The notes under the pieces were generated by a model. That model saw only the letters and a program-made list of their open reading frames with translations, was not told where the DNA came from and did not search any database. The translations under genes were made by a program, and so were the position numbers. From the NCBI RefSeq assembly GCF_003116095.1, contig NZ_LGRA01000021.1, forward strand, positions 1,491,976-1,555,975: 64,000 bases of DNA. Direction: 5' to 3'. Each line of letters begins with the position of its first letter. Within the stretch, counting starts at the first letter, position 1. The DNA comes from Azospirillum sp. TSO35-2. GTDB lineage: Bacteria; Pseudomonadota; Alphaproteobacteria; Azospirillales; Azospirillaceae. Of this stretch, positions 34,043 to 42,804 are shown piece by piece.

Positions 34043-34600
34043 CTACAGCGCGGTGCCCGTCGCCCGATGGCGGATCGCATCGGCCTGGGCCCGGACGCGA
34101 TTCAGATGCGGGTTGATCGTCAGCGCCGCGTCGAAGGCCCGCAGCGCCCACTGGTCCTGTCCGAGCGCAAGGTAGACGAGGCCCAGTTCGACCAGCGCAC
34201 CGAAATGGCGCGGTTCCAGCGACAGGGCGTGGCGCAGGTCCACCACCGCAGCGCCGTAGTCGCCGAGCATGTAATGGGTGGCCGCACGCTTGTTCCACCC
34301 CTCGGCGTAGGAGGGGTCGCGGGTGATCGCCGCGTCGAAGGCGTGCAGCGCCGCTTCGTAATCGTCGTCGTTCAGGCTGAAGACGCCGGCGCGCATGTCG
34401 CGGACCATCGCCGGGTCGGGATGCTCCAGCCAGAAATCCCAGATATGCTCTTCGACCGATTCGGCGTAGGCGGCGTCGGTGGTGGTGTGCAACGCGCTGA
34501 AAAGGCCATCCAAACGCAGGTTTCCTTGACCCGCCCCGGCCGGGACGCCGAGGGTGGTCAGCAACATCACTGTCAAGGAAAAGAAGCGTCGAATCTCCAT
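34043..34600 (-). CDS. Secreted TPR-repeat protein
   Basis: A 185-aa protein with an N-terminal signal peptide (MEIRRFFSLTVMLLTTLGVP) and three tandem tetratricopeptide repeats: DDDYEAALHAFDAAITRDPS, LGDYGAAVVDLRHALSLEPR, and LGQDQWALRAFDAALTINPH. TPR proteins act as scaffolds, here probably in the periplasm. The partner is unknown. Confidence 0.85.
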   Translation of the reverse strand: MEIRRFFSLTVMLLTTLGVPAGAGQGNLRLDGLFSALHTTTDAAYAESVEEHIWDFWLEHPDPAMVRDMRAGVFSLNDDDYEAALHAFDAAITRDPSYAEGWNKRAATHYMLGDYGAAVVDLRHALSLEPRHFGALVELGLVYLALGQDQWALRAFDAALTINPHLNRVRAQADAIRHRATGTAL

Positions 34601-34799
34601 GCTTCAAATTTGTGCACGGAATCGTCGTCTTGCCAACATTTTTTTGGTTGCAAAACCCTAGCGACTTCGACATGGGCGTTACAAACCCGCCCTAAGGCCG
34701 CGGAGATATGACCGGTATGACATCGGGTGAAGCACCAACCCTTTGAAATACCCTCGTAAAAGCCCTTTAAACCGCGCCCCGAAGCACCAGGGCGAAACA

Positions 34800-34833
34800 C
34801 CAACGGCCGGCGGATCGCTCCGCCGGCCGTTGG
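34800..34833 (-). terminator. Terminator downstream of the EF-G gene
   Basis: A perfect 15-bp stem (34800-34814 with 34819-34833) with a 4-nt loop, followed on the - strand by TGTTTCG. It lies 36 nt after the EF-G stop. The T run is short, so termination may be partly Rho-assisted. Confidence 0.7.
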
Positions 34834-34869
34834 GACTCAGGATTGCAAACCGGACTGCCGAACCGGCAA

Positions 34870-37011
34870 TCAGGCGGCCTTGTTGCGGCCGGCCACGATC
34901 TCGTCGGTGACGTTGCGCGGCACCGGCTCGTAGTGGCTGAACTCCATGGTGTAGGACGCACGGCCCGAGGTCATGCCACGCAGCTGGCCGATGTAGCCGA
35001 ACATTTCGTTCAGCGGCACAGTCGCCTCGACGGCGATGTTGGCACCACGCTCCACCTGGCCGACGATCGTGCCGCGACGACGGTTCACGTCGCCGATCAC
35101 GTCGCCGAGGTAGGTGTCGGGGGTGACCACCTCGACCTTCATCACCGGCTCCAGCAGGATCGGGCCGGCCTTCGGCAGAGCCTCGCGGAAGCAGGCCTTG
35201 GCGGCGATTTCGAACGTCAGGGCGTTCGAGTCGACGTCGTGGTACTTGCCGTCCACCAGGCGGGCACGGAAGTCGACCGTCGGGTAGCCGGCGAGCACGC
35301 CGTCTTCCTTCTGGAGTTCCAGACCCTTCTTGACCGACGGGACGTATTCGCGGGGAACCGTGCCGCCGACGGTCTCGTCGAGGAACTCGAAGCCCTCGCC
35401 ACGCTCGCGCGGCTCGAACACGATCTTCACCTCGGCGAACTGGCCCGAACCGCCGGTCTGCTTCTTGTGGGTGTAGGTGTATTCGATCGGCTTGGTGATC
35501 GCCTCGCGGTAGGCGACCTGGGGCTTGCCCATGTTGCCTTCCACGCCGAACTCCGTGCGCATGCGGTCGAGCGTCACTTCGAGGTGCAGCTCGCCCATGC
35601 CGCGCAGGATGGTCTGGCCGGTTTCACGGTCGGTCTCCAGGCGGAGCGACGGATCGGCGCGAACCATCTTGCCCAGCGCGATCGAGAACTTCTCCTGCTC
35701 GCCCTTGGTCTTCGGCTCGACCGAGACGCTGATGACGGGCTCGGGGAAGCGCATGCGCTCCAGGATCACCGGGTGGGCGGCGTCGCACAGCGTGTCGCCG
35801 GTCTCGGTTTCCTGCAGCGAGACCAGCGCGACGATGTCGCCGGCGCGGGCCTCTTCCAGCGCGTTGGCTTCCTTGGCGAACATCTCGACCATGCGGCCGA
35901 TCTTCTCGCGCTTGCCGCGGGTCGAGTTCAGGATCGACATGCCCTTCGTCAGCACGCCCGAATAGACGCGGATGAAGGTCATCGAGCCGTAGGTGTCGTT
36001 CAGCACCTTGAAGGCCAGCGCCGAGAAGGGCGCCTCGTCCGAGCTGGCGCGCTCGCCGTTCGGGTTGCCGTCCTCGTCCACCGTCTTGATGTTGGGGACG
36101 TCGGTCGGGGCCGGCAGCAGCTCGACGACGGCGTCGAGGACCTGCTGGACGCCCTTGTTCTTGTAGGACGAGCCGCACAGCACCGGGGTGAAGGCGCTGT
36201 TCAGCGTGCCCTTGCGCAGGCAGGCGCGGATGACGTCCGGCGACGGATCCTCACCGGAGTCGAGGTAGGCTTCCATCGCCGCCTCGTCCTGCTCCAGCGC
36301 GGTGTCGACCAAGTCGGCGCGCAGGGCCTTGATGCTGGCGACGTTGTCCAGGTCTTCCTTGACGGTCAGGTTGAGCTTCTGGGCGAGATCGTCGGTGATC
36401 TCCCAGATCTCCCACTTGGCGTCCTTGTCGTCCGAGAACCAGACATAGGCCTTCATCTCGATCAGGTCGACCATGCCGCGGAAGTTGTCTTCCGAGCCGA
36501 GCGGAACCTGGATGCAGACCGGACGGGCGTTCAGGCGGGTGCGGATCATGTCGACGCAACGACGGAAGTTCGCGCCCGAACGGTCCATCTTGTTGACGTA
36601 GCAGATGCGCGGAACGTCGTAGTTGTCGGCCAGGCGCCAGTTGGTTTCCGACTGCGGCTCCACACCGGCGACGCCGTCGAACACCACGACCGCGCCGTCG
36701 AGAACGCGCAAGCTGCGGTTCACTTCGATGGTGAAATCGACGTGGCCGGGGGTGTCGATGACGTTGATCTTCTTGTCGCGCCAGAAGACGGAAACGGCGG
36801 CCGACTGGATGGTGATGCCGCGCTTCTGCTCCTGCTCCATGTAGTCGGTCGTCGTCGACGTCTTGAGATCCTTCGTCTCGTGAACGTCGATGATCGTGTG
36901 CTTGCGGCCGGTGTAGTACAGGATGCGTTCGGTCGTCGTCGTCTTGCCCGCGTCGACGTGGGCGATGATGCCGATGTTCCGAATGTCAGACAGTGGCGTT
37001 TGGCGCGGCAT
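34870..37011 (-). CDS. fusA: Elongation factor G (isolated paralogue)
   Basis: A 713-aa translational GTPase with a complete EF-G layout: P-loop AHVDAGKTTTTERIL, switch II DTPGHVDFTIEVNRSL, NKMD, and all later domains including GGSGQFAEV and YHDVDS. It stands alone, without rpsL, rpsG or tuf, so it is probably not the str-operon copy. Switch I reads HETKDLKTSTTTDYMEQEQK before RGITIQSAAVSVFW, with an insertion compared with the usual VHxGxATMDWME form. A paralogue specialised for one step (translocation or recycling) is possible. The sequence alone does not decide this. Confidence 0.9.
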   Translation of the reverse strand: MPRQTPLSDIRNIGIIAHVDAGKTTTTERILYYTGRKHTIIDVHETKDLKTSTTTDYMEQEQKRGITIQSAAVSVFWRDKKINVIDTPGHVDFTIEVNRSLRVLDGAVVVFDGVAGVEPQSETNWRLADNYDVPRICYVNKMDRSGANFRRCVDMIRTRLNARPVCIQVPLGSEDNFRGMVDLIEMKAYVWFSDDKDAKWEIWEITDDLAQKLNLTVKEDLDNVASIKALRADLVDTALEQDEAAMEAYLDSGEDPSPDVIRACLRKGTLNSAFTPVLCGSSYKNKGVQQVLDAVVELLPAPTDVPNIKTVDEDGNPNGERASSDEAPFSALAFKVLNDTYGSMTFIRVYSGVLTKGMSILNSTRGKREKIGRMVEMFAKEANALEEARAGDIVALVSLQETETGDTLCDAAHPVILERMRFPEPVISVSVEPKTKGEQEKFSIALGKMVRADPSLRLETDRETGQTILRGMGELHLEVTLDRMRTEFGVEGNMGKPQVAYREAITKPIEYTYTHKKQTGGSGQFAEVKIVFEPRERGEGFEFLDETVGGTVPREYVPSVKKGLELQKEDGVLAGYPTVDFRARLVDGKYHDVDSNALTFEIAAKACFREALPKAGPILLEPVMKVEVVTPDTYLGDVIGDVNRRRGTIVGQVERGANIAVEATVPLNEMFGYIGQLRGMTSGRASYTMEFSHYEPVPRNVTDEIVAGRNKAA

Positions 37012-37239
37012 GTTGCGGTTCCATTGCAGTAACGCGGCAACCGAAGCGCGACCGTCATGGTCGTCCGCTTCGGCGGCAGAGGTTGGTCGGGGTTTTACGG
37101 GCGATCTGTTAAGGCGTCATTAACATTCCGTAAACCGACAAGCAAATGTCGGAATATTGAAGCGCGCGGCCCTCACAGCGTTCGGGCCACGCCGGCACAC
37201 CCCAACCGAGGCTGCCGGGTCGCCCCGTTTTCCGCGGCC

Positions 37240-37587
37240 TTATTTAGCAGCGGTGACCTGAATTTCAACGAGATATTCGGGCGCCGCCAGCTTGGCCTCC
37301 ACGGTGGCGCGGGCCGGCGTGTTGGCCGGATCGACCCAGGCCTCCCACGCCTTGTTCATGGCGCCGAAGCTGGCGATGTCCACCAGATAGATGGTGGCGG
37401 ACAAGAGCTTGCTCTTGTCGCTGCCGGCCTCGGCCAGCAGACGGTCGATCTGGGCCAGGATCTGGGCGGTCTGACGCTCGACGTCGGGCGTCGGCTCGTC
37501 GGCGACCTGACCGGCGAGATAGACCGTGTCCTTGTGGACAACCATCTGGCTCATGCGCGGTCCGGTGTGGAAGCGCTGGATCGACAT
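37240..37587 (-). CDS. Rid family protein (RidA-like)
   Basis: A 115-aa member of the YjgF/RidA family, which hydrolyses reactive enamine or imine intermediates. The C-terminal active-site segment TPARATVEAKLAAPEYLVEI retains the conserved Arg. It forms a trimer in known members. The subfamily is not classical RidA (N-terminal MSIQRFHTGPRMSQMV), so the substrate may differ. It sits alone between the EF-G and peptidase genes. Confidence 0.88.
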   Translation of the reverse strand: MSIQRFHTGPRMSQMVVHKDTVYLAGQVADEPTPDVERQTAQILAQIDRLLAEAGSDKSKLLSATIYLVDIASFGAMNKAWEAWVDPANTPARATVEAKLAAPEYLVEIQVTAAK

Positions 37588-37680
37588 GACGGAAAGACTC
37601 CGGGTTCCGAGGCTAAAAAGACGCGCGTACCTCTATGCCATTCCCGGCCCCGCGCGAAGCGAAAAATGCGCCACGGCGGC

Positions 37681-38484
37681 TCAGGGCTGTCCCGCGATGC
37701 CGTCCTTCGCCAAAGATGCGGCAAAACGGGCCGCCGGAACCGCGAAATTGCGCACGGCGGGCGTGTTGCCGGCGGCCACGGCGACTCCGGCCACCGCCCA
37801 GCCCTCGCCGGTCCCGCCCGCCGTCCGCACCAGCAACGGCCCGCCGCTGGTGCCGCGCGTCGCGTCGCAATCATGGACCAGCAGGCCCGCGGTGGTCCCC
37901 AGGACGCGGCAATCACGGTCGGCCATCAGGATCTGCGCCCGGTCCTGGCTGTAGCCGCCCAGCATCACCGGCGCGCCCGCCGCCAGGGGGGCCGCCGCCA
38001 CCGGCAGGGGCGGCACCGTGGCGGGGGCCGGCGCATCGAGCGTCAGCACCGCCCAGTCGGCCGACTCCAACGGCTGGCCGGCCGACGGGTCATAGGCCGG
38101 GTCGGTGACCACCCGCGCCACCGTGATGTGCTGGCTGTAGTCGCCGCGGGCGTAGCCGAACAGCACATGCAGCGACGATGCCGGCAGGAAGCGGCGGGTG
38201 CGCGCGTTGAACAGGCAATGGCCGGCGGTCACCACCGTGCGCGGCCCGACCAGCGCGCCGGTGCAGCGCCCGGCGAGGTTGGTCTGCACCCGCACCACGC
38301 TGCGCCACGGTGCGGCGTCGGCGTCCACCGGCGCGCGGCGGTCGCCCGGCCCCACGCCCGGCAGCAACGGCCGCTCCGCCCGCGCGACCGGCGCCGCCAT
38401 CAGCAGCGCCAGCCCCCCTGCGACCAAAAAGACGCAGGCCCGGCGGCCGGCACCCCACGCATGTTCTTGCTCCGTTTCCCTCAA
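37681..38484 (-). CDS. Secreted trypsin-like serine peptidase
   Basis: A 267-aa S1-family peptidase with an N-terminal signal peptide (RRACVFLVAGGLALLMAAP, ending near ARA). The catalytic triad is visible: His in VTAGHCLFN, Asp in ADWAVLTLD, Ser in RGTSGGPLLV. Cysteines around CTGALVGPRTVVTAGHC fit a disulfide near the His loop. The TTG at 38484 is chosen because a strong GGGAGGAT lies 7 nt upstream and no ATG gives a signal peptide. The start is only 18 nt from the divergent topoisomerase start, so the two promoters must lie inside each other's coding regions. Confidence 0.83.
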   Translation of the reverse strand: MRETEQEHAWGAGRRACVFLVAGGLALLMAAPVARAERPLLPGVGPGDRRAPVDADAAPWRSVVRVQTNLAGRCTGALVGPRTVVTAGHCLFNARTRRFLPASSLHVLFGYARGDYSQHITVARVVTDPAYDPSAGQPLESADWAVLTLDAPAPATVPPLPVAAAPLAAGAPVMLGGYSQDRAQILMADRDCRVLGTTAGLLVHDCDATRGTSGGPLLVRTAGGTGEGWAVAGVAVAAGNTPAVRNFAVPAARFAASLAKDGIAGQP

Positions 38485-38502
38485 TTCCGTATCCTCCCGG
38501 GC

Positions 38503-40785
38503 ATGGCGACGCTGATCATCACCGAGAAATCCAGTCAGGCGAAAGACCTGCGCGCAGCGCTGGGCGACCGCTACGGCCGCATCCTGCCGGCGGAGGGGCA
38601 CCTGCTGCGCCTCGCCGAGCCGGACGAGGTGGACCCCGCCTGGAAGCGCTGGTCACCGACCCTGCTGAAGCCGGACGGGCTCTACCCCACCCGCCCGGAC
38701 AGCGGCGGCAACAAGGCGGCGAAGCTGCAGGCGATCACCGCCGCGCTGCGCGGCTGCGACCAGGTGATCCTCGCCACCGACTGCGACCGCGAGGGGCAAC
38801 TGATCGGGCAGGAGATCCTGGAGCATGCCGGCTACCGCGGCACGGTGCGCCGCGCCCTGTTCACCGCGCAAGACCCCAAGACTCTGCGCGACGCCTTCGC
38901 CGCGCTGAAGCCCAACGAGTCGATGCGGCCGCTGTATCAGGCGGCGGTGGCACGCCAGCAGGCCGACCAGATCTACAATTTGTCGCTGACGCGCACCGCG
39001 ACCAAGACGCTGCTGGCGCCGGGAACCCGCGGCGTCATCGGCATCGGCCGGGTGAAGACCCCGACGCTGGCCATCGTCTGCCTGCGCGAGCTGGAGATCC
39101 GCAACTTCAAGCCCGAGGATTATTTCGAGGTGGTGGCGACCGCCACCGCCGCCGGGGGCAGCTTCCAGATGCGCCACGCCCCGGCGCCGAAGGACCGCAT
39201 CAAGGACCGCGCCGCCGCCGAGGCGATCGCCCGGGCCGCCGACCGCCACCGCGGCCCACTGACCGTCACGGTGGAGAAAAAGCGGCAGGCGCCGCCGAAG
39301 CTGTACGACCTGCCCGCCCTGCAGAAGACCTGTGGCCAGCGCTGGGGCTGGACCGCCGACCGCACGCTGGCGGTGGCGCAGGAGCTGTATGACGGCGACG
39401 GCAAGAAGCTGATCACCTACCCGCGCGCCGAGGCGCGTTACCTGTCGGAAAACCAGATCGCCGACGCGCCGGCCATCGTCGGCGCGCTGACGCGGCTGCG
39501 CGGATTCGCCCACCTTGACGAACACATGGATGTTCGGCGCCCCGTGATCCGCAAGGGCAAGTCCGGCCATTTCTGCGACAAGGCGCTGGACGGGGTGTCG
39601 CACCACGCGGTGATCCCGAACGTCAATGTGCTGGATGACCTCGAGTCGCGGCTGAACCGCCTGACCGACGACGAGAAGCGGCTGTTCGCCCTGATCTGCC
39701 GCTCCTATCTGGCGGCGGTGATGCCGGATTACGAATACCGGCAGACCAGCGTGACCATGCCGGTGCCGGTGGACGGCAAGCCGGTGGCCTTCCGCGCCGT
39801 CGGCCGCATCCCGCTGAAGCTGGGCTGGAAGGCCGCCTTCGGCTCGGCCGAGAGTGACGACCGCTCGGGCGCCAAGCCGGAAGAGGAGGCCGAGCAGACG
39901 CTGCCGCCCCTGACCGACGGCGAGCCGGCGACGCTGAGCGACCCCAAGGTGGAGGCCAAGCGCACCCAGGCGCCGCCGCGCTACAACGAAGGCACGCTGG
40001 TCGACGCCATGCAGAACGCTTGGCGCTTCGTCGAGGACCCGGCGCTGCGCGACCGCCTGAAGGAGGCGAAGGGGATCGGCACGCCGGCCACCCGCGCCGA
40101 GGTCATCAAGGGGCTGCGCAAGCAGAACCTGCTGGGCGCCGACGGCAAATGGCTGGTGCCGACGCCGGCTGGCCTGCACCTGTTCGAGACGCTGCGCGCC
40201 GCCGCCCCCACCCTGGTCGACCCCGGCACCACCGCGCTGTGGGAGATGAAGCTCGACGAGGTGGTGGTCGGACAGGCCGATTTCCGCACGGTGATCGACG
40301 CCATCGCGGCGGAGGCCGAGCGGTTGATCGGCGCGCTGGTCGGTCAGCGCGGCACCACGCTGGACCTCGGTGTTCCGGCGGCGAAGGCCCGTGTCTCCCG
40401 TCGCGGCGCCACCGCCCGCACCGGCGGCCCGGCCCGGTCGGGAACCGGCGCCAAGCCGACCCGCCGTCGCGCCGCCAAGGCCGCTCCGCCGGCCGACAAC
40501 GCCGCCGGTGGCGGTGAGGCGACTGCGCCGAAGCCGCGCCGCACCCGCAAGCCCAAGGCCGTGGCCACGCCGGCCGCCGTCCCGCACGACGTCCCACATG
40601 ACATCCCGGGCGGCCCACCGCCGGAGCAGGCGTCAGCCGCGGAGTCGCGCCGACGGCGCGAGCCGACCGACCGCATGGTCGCCTTCGCCCGCAGCCTGGC
40701 CGAACGCAAGGGCATCGCCCTGCCCGCCCCTTGCCTGCACGATTTCGACCAGTGCCGCAGCTTCCTCGACCAGCACGCGCGCTAG
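38503..40785 (+). CDS. topB: DNA topoisomerase III (type IA)
   Basis: A 760-aa type IA topoisomerase. The TOPRIM domain has the Glu in MATLIITEKSSQAKDL and DxDxE in ATDCDREGQLIGQEIL. The catalytic Tyr is in LITYPRAEARYLSENQ (about Tyr306), where the usual TDSR or SDCR after the Tyr-Pro-Arg is AEAR. Also present are GIGRVKTPTLAI and KGIGTPATRAEVIKGL. There are no C-terminal zinc fingers. Instead a basic Ala/Pro/Lys-rich tail of about 90 residues leads to a small C-terminal domain (TDRMVAFARSLAERKGIALP). It decatenates DNA and processes recombination intermediates. Confidence 0.92.
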   Translation: MATLIITEKSSQAKDLRAALGDRYGRILPAEGHLLRLAEPDEVDPAWKRWSPTLLKPDGLYPTRPDSGGNKAAKLQAITAALRGCDQVILATDCDREGQLIGQEILEHAGYRGTVRRALFTAQDPKTLRDAFAALKPNESMRPLYQAAVARQQADQIYNLSLTRTATKTLLAPGTRGVIGIGRVKTPTLAIVCLRELEIRNFKPEDYFEVVATATAAGGSFQMRHAPAPKDRIKDRAAAEAIARAADRHRGPLTVTVEKKRQAPPKLYDLPALQKTCGQRWGWTADRTLAVAQELYDGDGKKLITYPRAEARYLSENQIADAPAIVGALTRLRGFAHLDEHMDVRRPVIRKGKSGHFCDKALDGVSHHAVIPNVNVLDDLESRLNRLTDDEKRLFALICRSYLAAVMPDYEYRQTSVTMPVPVDGKPVAFRAVGRIPLKLGWKAAFGSAESDDRSGAKPEEEAEQTLPPLTDGEPATLSDPKVEAKRTQAPPRYNEGTLVDAMQNAWRFVEDPALRDRLKEAKGIGTPATRAEVIKGLRKQNLLGADGKWLVPTPAGLHLFETLRAAAPTLVDPGTTALWEMKLDEVVVGQADFRTVIDAIAAEAERLIGALVGQRGTTLDLGVPAAKARVSRRGATARTGGPARSGTGAKPTRRRAAKAAPPADNAAGGGEATAPKPRRTRKPKAVATPAAVPHDVPHDIPGGPPPEQASAAESRRRREPTDRMVAFARSLAERKGIALPAPCLHDFDQCRSFLDQHAR

Positions 40786-40938
40786 ACCCGCTGTAGGGCC
40801 TCGGTACAGAACGAGCGCGCCGCATCGATCGGCGGCGCCGATGCGCAGATTCGTTCCTTTTCGAGCAGAATGGTCGCTTGCCACCACCCGCGCCGCAAGC
40901 AATTCTCATCGGCATCGCAATCAATGCTGAGCTTTGCT

Positions 40939-42099
40939 ATGAGAATCTCCCCTCAAGTTCCTCGCCACGCCCTCGCCGCGGCGCTGTCTCTGGTTGCAGC
41001 GGTGCCGGCGCTGGCCCAGACCGCCCCCAGCTACAGCGGCGCCACGGCGACGCAGTGCATCCCGTTTGCAAACCCCCAGACCGTGTCGTTCACCTACGCG
41101 CCGCGGCTGAACTTCAGCATCGCCGGCAGTTCGACGATCCAGTCGGTGCAGATGGACACCGGATCGGTCGGCATCGCCATGTCCTACGACCAGATCCCGA
41201 ACTACGACCAGTTGAAGACGCAGCCGGGCGCGGTGGCCGGCACGCAGTATCTGTCGAGCAGCAAGGTCCTGTGGACCGGCACCTGGGTGCCGATGACGGT
41301 GACGCTGTACGACCGCAACAACACCCCGGTGGCGACCTCGTCGGTGCCGGTGCTGGGCGTCGAGACGTCCGGCAAGTGCGCCAGCTATCAGACCGATGGA
41401 CAGATCTGCCCGTCGCTGGCATCGGCGGCGGGCTCGGGAATTCTCTACATGGGCGTCGGTTTCGGCCAGGAGGCCGATTACCAGCCGCAGGGCACGCCGG
41501 ACAAGAACGTCCTGCTGAACCTGACCAGCATCAACGGCCAGACCATCGCGCCGGGCAGCCTCAACAAGGGTTACGTCATCGGCCGCCAAGGCATCCAGGT
41601 CGGCCTGACCGGCCAGAACACCGACGGCTTCCAGTTCGCGAAGCTCCAGCCCTACGCCCAGTATCCCGGTGACTGGATGCCGCCGACCGGCTGCATCGTC
41701 GTCAATCCCGACGTGAACGGACCGAACTGCACCAACGCCACCGTCCTGGTCGACACCGGCATCCCGCAGAGCTACATGACCGTACCGCCCGGCATCCAGT
41801 TCAGCACGATGCAGCAGGCCGACGCCAGCGAGCCGACGAAACAGATCGGCGTGCTGGCCACCGGCACCAAGGTCGCGGTGAGCATCCCCGGCCTGCCCAA
41901 CCCGATCGCCACCGACGCCTTCACCATCGGCGGCGGCACCCCGGTTGAGCCGGTGCAGGTCATCCCGTGGAGCACCAGCGAGCGCCCGCCCTTCATCAAC
42001 ACCGGCCGGCACTTCCTGCGCCAGTACCAGTTCCTCTACGACGCGACGCAGGGCTATGTCGGCATGAAGGTCCAGCCGAACGCCTGCGGCGAGCCCTGA
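40939..42099 (+). CDS. Secreted protein with two Asp-Thr-Gly motifs (aspartic-peptidase-like)
   Basis: A 386-aa exported protein (signal peptide ALAAALSLVAAVPALAQ). It has two Asp-Thr-Gly motifs: QMDTGSVGIAMSYD (Asp73) and VLVDTGIPQSYM (Asp272), about 199 residues apart, each followed by hydrophobic beta-rich sequence. This matches the two-lobed layout of pepsin-like aspartic peptidases. The overall sequence otherwise resembles a DUF3443-type secreted family. Three or four cysteine pairs are likely (CASY, QICPS, GCIVV, PNCTN). The start ATG at 40939 is preferred, with 40924 in-frame as an alternative. Activity is inferred only from the motifs. Confidence 0.72.
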   Translation: MRISPQVPRHALAAALSLVAAVPALAQTAPSYSGATATQCIPFANPQTVSFTYAPRLNFSIAGSSTIQSVQMDTGSVGIAMSYDQIPNYDQLKTQPGAVAGTQYLSSSKVLWTGTWVPMTVTLYDRNNTPVATSSVPVLGVETSGKCASYQTDGQICPSLASAAGSGILYMGVGFGQEADYQPQGTPDKNVLLNLTSINGQTIAPGSLNKGYVIGRQGIQVGLTGQNTDGFQFAKLQPYAQYPGDWMPPTGCIVVNPDVNGPNCTNATVLVDTGIPQSYMTVPPGIQFSTMQQADASEPTKQIGVLATGTKVAVSIPGLPNPIATDAFTIGGGTPVEPVQVIPWSTSERPPFINTGRHFLRQYQFLYDATQGYVGMKVQPNACGEP

Positions 42100-42110
42100 C
42101 ACCCGCGCAC

Positions 42111-42133
42111 AAAAAAGGCCCCTCGCGGGGGCC
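42111..42133 (-). terminator. Terminator of tRNA-Val
   Basis: A 6-bp GC stem (GGCCCC with GGGGCC) followed on the - strand by TTTTTT at 42111-42116. It lies just beyond the 3' end of tRNA-Val. Confidence 0.75.
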
Positions 42134-42159
42134 GGTCGTTCTTCGGGGTACCAAGGAAG

Positions 42160-42234
42160 TGGTGGGCGATGAGGGGATCGAACCCCCGACATTCTCGGTG
42201 TAAACGAGACGCTCTACCGCTGAGCTAATCGCCC
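42160..42234 (-). tRNA. tRNA-Val (anticodon TAC)
   Basis: A 75-nt cloverleaf on the - strand with encoded CCA. The acceptor stem GGGCGAT pairs with ATCGCCC, the anticodon arm is CTCG-TTTACAC-CGAG with anticodon TAC, and the T arm holds GGTTCGATCCC. It reads GTA and, with modification, other Val codons. Confidence 0.96.
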
Positions 42235-42258
42235 GATCCGGACGCACACGGACCGGCA

Positions 42259-42294
42259 AAAACATTGGCCGGCCGGGCAAGAACCCGGCCGGCC
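42259..42294 (-). terminator. Terminator of hupB
   Basis: A perfect 11-bp stem (42267-42277 with 42284-42294), 6-nt loop, followed on the - strand by AATGTTTTTGCC. It lies about 50 nt after the hupB stop, between hupB and tRNA-Val. Confidence 0.85.
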
Positions 42295-42345
42295 GCACTA
42301 TGCCCCGAACGGGCGAACCGGTTCAAGATCCTGTTCGGATCCCGA

Positions 42346-42618
42346 TCAGTTCAGCGCGTCCTTCAGCGTCTTGCCAGCCTTGAACTTCGGCTGCTTCGAC
42401 GCCGGGATGTCGATCTTCTCGCCGGTGCGCGGGTTGCGACCCTCGCTCGCGGCGCGCTCGGCCACCGCGAAGGTGCCGAAGCCGACCAGACGAACTTCAT
42501 CGCCGTTCTTCAGCGATTCGGCGATGCTGTCGAACACGGCGTCGACAGCCTTCGTGGCATCGGTCTTGGACAAACCCGACGCTTCGGCAACATGCGCCAC
42601 GAGATCGTTCTTGTTCAC
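42346..42618 (-). CDS. hupB: DNA-binding protein HU-beta
   Basis: A 90-aa histone-like protein that bends and compacts DNA as a dimer. The pattern LVAHVAEASGLSKTDATKAV and the DNA arm GRNPRTGEKIDIPASKQPKF are diagnostic. The start codon is GTG at 42618, with GGGGGAT upstream. It follows lon on the same strand, the order commonly found in proteobacteria. Confidence 0.97.
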   Translation of the reverse strand: MNKNDLVAHVAEASGLSKTDATKAVDAVFDSIAESLKNGDEVRLVGFGTFAVAERAASEGRNPRTGEKIDIPASKQPKFKAGKTLKDALN

Positions 42619-42698
42619 GCAATCCCCCTTCCGAATTCAGCAAATACTAAAACACAAAAGCCGCCCCACGACTTTGTGGACGCGAAGGATAATCACAG

Positions 42699-42735
42699 CG
42701 TTGGCCGCCCGTCAATTGCAGACGGGCGGCCAACG
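42699..42735 (-). terminator. Stem-loop downstream of lon (probable terminator)
   Basis: A perfect 15-bp inverted repeat (42699-42713 with 42721-42735) with a 7-nt loop between lon and hupB. No clear T run follows on the - strand, so it may attenuate readthrough into hupB or stabilise the lon mRNA 3' end. Confidence 0.6.
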
Positions 42736-42804
42736 TCGTTTGGCAGCTGGCATCATGGGCGCGATGGTGGCGGCCATGATCCGGCCGACGCCGTCAGGCC
42801 CCGA

